Shown here piece by piece: positions 59,829 to 64,000 of a stretch of 64,000 nucleotides of DNA. The notes beneath the pieces are model-generated. The model searched no databases and was not told the DNA's origin. It saw only the letters and a program-made list of their open reading frames with translations. The position numbers were made by a program, and so were the translations under genes. Origin of the DNA: Tranzscheliella williamsii (taxonomy: Eukaryota; Basidiomycota; Ustilaginomycetes; Ustilaginales; Ustilaginaceae); assembly GCA_023212725.1 (NCBI GenBank), contig JALBYF010000002.1, positions 496,001 to 560,000 of the forward strand, in the 5' to 3' direction. Position 1 is the first letter of the stretch. Every line of letters begins with the position of its first letter.

Positions 59829-61721
59829 TTAGAGGATCATGACGGCGCCGGTAAACACAGCGGCGAGCGACGCTACCGAGATCGTCATCAGCCACGCCGG
59901 GGTAAGGTGGGCGGCGGGCGAAGATGCACTGCCGTTGGAGGTCAGCGAGGGATTGTTGTCGGTGACGCCGCCCGAGGCTGAGGGCACTGGCAGATTGTCG
60001 CCGCCGGAAACGCCAGTGGCGGTGGCCTGGGCTGCATAGGTGGAGGCTTCGTTGGGGATGGGCAGGCCTCCGCCCGTGCTGGCCGCCGCGGTGGCTGAGC
60101 TGCGTCCTGACGCGCCAGTGGAGGTCGGGACAGCGCCAGAGGTGACCGACACGACCTGGGCATCGCTGCCTTTCAGACTGGCAAAGCCAACTCGGCCCGC
60201 GCCATCGTAGATCGAAAAGACATTCTTGAGGAACGAGTCTCCGATGATCCACTGAGGAACTCCGTACTGCGACGACCCGAGGTCGATGTCAAAGAAGGCA
60301 CCGAGGCAGGTGCTGGAGGTGGTGTAAGGATAGGGCCCAAGGTTAAAGTCCGCCGTGTTCATCTTCCAGCTCTTGCCACCGAACTGCAGTTCAATGTCTA
60401 GATCAGATGAGCACGGGAAGAGGTAGTAGCCTGTCTCATCGGGATCTGTTTGAGCGCCGCTGATTTGGCTGTAGACAGCGCTAATCGACGCTTGGGGGCC
60501 CCCAATCAGAGTGGTACCTGTGTCGATGGCAGCGAGCGGGCCGGTTCCGATGCTGGCGTTGTTGCCGTTCACCGAGATGGCATCCAGTGGAATGGTCCAA
60601 TAACCAAGGCCGAGCTGGTTTTCGAGATTGTCGGGAATGTCAATGTAGGTAATATCGCCGGAATACTGATTGGTGTCCAGCTTGCCCAGTGTGAAGACAC
60701 CGCCTGCATTTTGCACCTCATTGATGTTGGGATCAGAGATATCGACATTGTCGATGTTTCGAGCGAGCTGGAAGGTGAAAACATTGGCAGAGAGGACACC
60801 TTGCTTTTCGAGCACCTGCCAGAAGGGAGTGGCTCCACTACTGGCGAGCGACTGGAAACCCATGCCCATGATGCCCGAGGTGGGGTACTCGACGGTATCA
60901 TCGGCTACGGCGGAAGCCTCAGCAAAGGTGAGGTTGCTGACCGTATAGCCGGCCAAGGAGACAGTGTCAGCCGCCAGGACACCACGGACTGCCCCAGTGC
61001 CATAGCTGACGCTGAAGGCGGTGCTAGAGCCAATGTTGGTGGAAGAAGCGCTAGGGTCGTACTTGTTCAAGTCCGAGTCGCAACCCGCGGAGGTGCCACA
61101 GTCGGTGTCAACGAGCCAAAAATCCGAGGATCCCGTGTCAAGAACCACGTTGAAATTCTGCGCTGGCGTGCCTACCGACAGCTGGGCATAGTAATAACTG
61201 CGAGATGAAAAAAGGATGCATCGAAATGAAGTGGGCGAAGCGGGAAGGATGTTGTCAGAAGATGGTTATGAATTTGCCGGAACGGGGATGCAGGCATGCT
61301 GCTGACATTGCCGAGATGAAGGAGACGCCGGGAAGGTCGCCCTTCAAGGGCATGTATGCCTTGTCACTTACCTGTCCTGGCCTACGTCGATCAGGCCGAT
61401 GGTTTGCCTCTTCTTGTTGGTATGCTGGTTGCGGGCGCCATACTTGGCCAGCATGATCTCGCGCTGTCGTAAGGCCCACTTGCGCGTCTTCTGAGGATCG
61501 CGCTTGTGTGTCTGGGGATGCAGGTCACCATGCCTGCGGTAGACAGGGACAGAGAAGGATCCGTCGGAAGCAGCGTTGAGCGAACGACTGTGGAGTCGGC
61601 CGCCGTGCGCTTCAGCGAGATCGCCGCCCTTCTCCGCTTGGAAGGGCAACACGTATCCCTGGATGGAGGACACGCATGCCAACGCTGTGGTGACGGCTGG
61701 TAGCAGAGCGCTGAAAGTCAT
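59829..61721 (-). CDS. GPI-anchored pepsin-type aspartyl protease
   Basis: Exon 1 is 61721-61372 and exon 2 is 61197-59829, joined across a 174-nt intron (GTAAGT...TCGCAG), giving 572 aa. Residues 1-22 are a signal peptide (MTFSALLPAVTTALACVSS). The propeptide contains basic sites, with NKKR about 12 residues before the mature region. The two catalytic aspartates are D137 in DTGSS and D342 in DTGTT. The flap Tyr is in VSYGTG. The domain ends with IIGDSFLKNVFSIYD. A Ser/Thr/Gly-rich stalk leads to a C-terminal hydrophobic segment (LMTISVASLAAVFTGAVMIL), with SNGSASS just before it as a probable GPI attachment site. Such yapsin-like enzymes act at the plasma membrane or cell wall. The second exon alone starts inside the first catalytic lobe, so the splice is required. 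Confidence 0.92.
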
Positions 61722-62783
61722 GGTGACAGGAAGGGGGAGACGGCGGGCGTAGGTAGAATTCAAGCGAAGGCCTGAACACCAGCAATGCAAAGCCCAGCAA
61801 GATCGAACTGCCCTTGACTGTGGCTGAAAAGATCTATACTATGATGGAGGTGCTAGGGAGGAGTCACCGTGACACGAACGACGAGAAATGTAATCGGGAA
61901 GCTGGGAGAGAGGAGCTAGGAGGGAGGTAGCAGGGAAGTAGGAGATCGGATAAGTGCTAGTAGTTCTCTTCATGAGGTCTTCTTTCAATGCGTCATCGGC
62001 TGTACCTTACGAGAGCGGCAGTTCAGCTGACTGTAGCCGACGACAATCGAAGCAGGCAAGACGCACCTAGTCTGTCATCGGCTGGAGCGAGGAGCGAGCT
62101 TCAAGTGCAACTCTGCCAGTTCATGCGCCGTCTAAATTTGGGGTGGAGGCACTTCGCTGTGCCGCGCGGGGGAAGCCGGCCGAGCGAGGCGTGGGAGAAG
62201 CTACGACCGGCTCCTCAAACGTAAGCCAGGCTAGCCTCCATGCACATCTGCCAAGTGCTGCACGGCTTGTTCACCCCGAGTTTGAGTCGGCCTGAAAAGC
62301 ACGCGATCGATTCACGTTGCGCCTGGATGTTGGTTTGGCCGCAAGCATGACCAACGACGAACACATGGTCGCTCTTCAGCGGCCAAATCGGGCTGTGCTG
62401 CCTTGAAATCATTTTGAAATACAGCGCCTTTACGAATTGTTACTATGTGCCGTTCTTCTCCAGGCTACAAAGCTACAAGTGGCGCGGGTGACGACCGTAA
62501 AATCATATTTTACGCCCGCGTGTATAAGTATGCATACAAGCCAAATGCGAATGTTTAGTAGCATGGATGTTGGAAGCGCGTCTGGCACTGCCACTTTGTA
62601 AGATCACACGCAGGCGACGGCAGCCAGCATCGGCTTCTCCTAGCTTGGCTGGGCGGATAGTTCCGTTGGCAGTGCGAGCCGGTTCGATATAGGATGTGCG
62701 CGCCTAGCTCTGTATCAAAGCTTGCAAAGTTGTGTCGATGGGTAGTTGCAGAGGTGTGTCGATGGGTAGCTTGCAAAGGTGTG
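61722..62783. other. Intergenic, protease promoter; hairpin and short repeats
   Basis: This 1.06 kb stretch holds the protease promoter and the 3' flank of the PPR-like gene. It contains a perfect hairpin (62496-62514) and part of a 25-nt tandem repeat. No coding frame is convincing. Confidence 0.6.
62483..62520. repeat. Palindrome/hairpin
   Basis: CGTAAAAT (62496-62503) and ATTTTACG (62507-62514) are exact inverted copies with a CAT loop. An outer pair, CGCGGG (62483-62488) and CCCGCG (62515-62520), extends the stem after a 7-nt bulge on one side. Confidence 0.9.
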
Positions 62784-62793
62784 TCAATGGGTA
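62720..62793. repeat. 25-nt tandem repeat across a stop codon
   Basis: Three units (62720-62744, 62745-62768, 62769-62793) share TTGCAAAGGTGTGTCGATGG followed by GTA, with few changes. The third unit contains the TGA stop of the PPR-like gene (62784-62786, minus strand). Confidence 0.9.
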
Positions 62794-64000
62794 GAGGATA
62801 TGGATGACGGGCTGCGCGGCTCGAACGAGACCCGGTCGAACCAGCCGCGGCCCTGGCCGTTGCGTTGCATTTTCCACGTCCAGAGACGCTGCATCTGCCA
62901 TTCGGCGGGCATGTGCTGGGAGCCGAGCCAGTCTTCGAGCCAGTCGTCGATGTGCTGCATCTGGCGCGCGGCTACGGGCGGGGGTAGCCGCTCCTCGAGC
63001 TCGAGCAGCGTCAGTGCCAGCAGCGTTGTCGGCGGCCGGATGTGCAGCTCCTTCATCCACCCCAGCATCGTGAGCAACTCCTCGGCGACCGAAGCATCGT
63101 GCGTCAGATGCCCCGCCGAGTGGTAGAGATGCAACAGCAAGCGCAAATAGCTCTCAAATACCTTGGCGGTGAAGACCAGCCCGTGGTGAGACGCCACCGG
63201 CAGCGGCGCCCGTTCCGCTCCGAACAACGACGACAACCACCGTTCCATCCGAGCCCCACCCAGATCCTGCGCGATCAGCCAGCTGGCCGTACCCCGCGCT
63301 CCTAGTTCATCGCACAGCGGATTTCGATACTTCTCCAGCTCTGTATGCTTAGCGAACAGCAGGCCCCGAAAGATGTCGCGGCCGGTTGCAGCTGTGAGAT
63401 CGGAGACCGGCGATGTGCGACAGACCATCTTCAGTAAGAGAGTCAGGATCTGAGTATCGGGAAACAGCGCTAGGGTCTTGCTGTAGGCCGCCCACAGCGA
63501 GCTGAGCCCCTTGGCTCCGCATGCATGCAAGCCACTGAAGACGACCGAGGCCAGAATGGGATCCGGTCGAATGATGTGTTTGTCTGCGTGCACAGCTGCA
63601 GCATGGTCCGCAATCTCGGGTATCGTTAGATTGGCGCCATACGTCGACAGGTCGACAAACAACGTGTCTTGGCTATCTTCTGAAGGCGGGGCCATTTTAA
63701 CGCCTTGTTCGCACCACAGATCTAGCTGACGCAACGCGGTGCTGACGTCTGCGCGGCGGAAGAGTGCCTGTAGCAACACTGAGAGAGAAGCGACGGTTGG
63801 GCGCACTCCCCGTGCCAGCATGGCTTGCCAGACCACAAAGACCTCGGGCCGATTGCGACGCGCAAAGCCTTGCATGGCCACTGTATAGGCCTGTACACTC
63901 GTCTGCAGCGATACAGTCATGCCAAACGGCTTCTCGTCTGCAGCGTCCGTGCCATTGAAAGTAGAGCTGCGGTCTCGGATCCCGAGCAGCGACAAAACAA
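62784..64000 (-). CDS. PPR-like protein, 5'-partial
   Basis: The frame is open from the right edge to TGA at 62784-62786; the first codon usable at the edge is not ATG, so the start is outside the window. More than 400 residues are visible. Near the N-terminal side, AYTVAMQGFARRNRPEVFVV then WQAMLARGVRPTVASLSVLL reads as consecutive pentatricopeptide-type helix pairs, and LLKMVCRTS and LGWMKELHIRPPTTLLAL further on resemble additional repeats. PPR proteins bind organellar RNA, so a mitochondrial RNA role is likely but inferred. The C-terminus (LWTWKMQRNGQGRGWFDR) is Trp/Arg-rich. The last bases lie in the 25-nt tandem repeat. Confidence 0.65.
   Translation of the reverse strand, partial: VLSLLGIRDRSSTFNGTDAADEKPFGMTVSLQTSVQAYTVAMQGFARRNRPEVFVVWQAMLARGVRPTVASLSVLLQALFRRADVSTALRQLDLWCEQGVKMAPPSEDSQDTLFVDLSTYGANLTIPEIADHAAAVHADKHIIRPDPILASVVFSGLHACGAKGLSSLWAAYSKTLALFPDTQILTLLLKMVCRTSPVSDLTAATGRDIFRGLLFAKHTELEKYRNPLCDELGARGTASWLIAQDLGGARMERWLSSLFGAERAPLPVASHHGLVFTAKVFESYLRLLLHLYHSAGHLTHDASVAEELLTMLGWMKELHIRPPTTLLALTLLELEERLPPPVAARQMQHIDDWLEDWLGSQHMPAEWQMQRLWTWKMQRNGQGRGWFDRVSFEPRSPSSISSTH

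Overview
The window looks like nuclear DNA of a smut fungus or smut-like yeast (Ustilaginales, Basidiomycota). Genes are GC-rich, mostly intronless or with a few 80-175 nt GT-AG introns carrying CTGAC-type branch points. The clearest lineage marker is a Rep1-like repellent precursor at 32977-36132, a secreted Kex2-processed protein type known from Ustilago. No tRNA, rRNA, CRISPR array or transposase gene was recognised.

Layout. 1-6336 is the 3' part of a very large low-complexity protein gene open to the left edge. 7219-17874 is a 10.7 kb intronless FMP27/Hobbit-type bridge-like lipid transfer gene. 18664-19201 is a small four-exon gene. 19862-21345 is trimethyllysine dioxygenase (carnitine synthesis) and 21522-24143 a RhoGEF. 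A 4 kb stretch without a convincing gene (24144-28200) leads into a secreted-protein island: a short repeat precursor (28201-28926), a Gln/Ser-rich precursor (30101-30925) and the Rep1-like precursor (32977-36132). After another gene-poor spacer come a WC-2-like PAS protein (38382-40403), cohesin subunit SCC3 (42881-47159), a DHHC acyltransferase (47753-49162), RNA14/CstF-77 (49304-52303), a ZNF830-like zinc-finger protein (52810-53650), a Rap/Rsr1 GTPase (54470-55201), proteasome alpha3 (55880-56689), a small mitochondrial-looking protein (56964-57491), mitochondrial methionyl-tRNA synthetase (57743-59668), a GPI-anchored aspartyl protease (59829-61721) and a PPR-like gene cut by the right edge.

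How they fit together. Most genes are housekeeping. Three pairs are divergent and may share promoters: SCC3/DHHC, RNA14/ZNF830-like and the small mitochondrial protein/MetRS. The special part is 28-36 kb: three secreted, repetitive precursors lie next to one another. Two of them share a recognisable repeat module and a basic-residue-then-Gln processing signature, so the island may be a local family of repellent-type cell-surface peptide precursors.

Starts were moved to the first plausible ATG where the open frame began at a non-ATG codon. Introns were inferred from splice consensus and frame continuity only.
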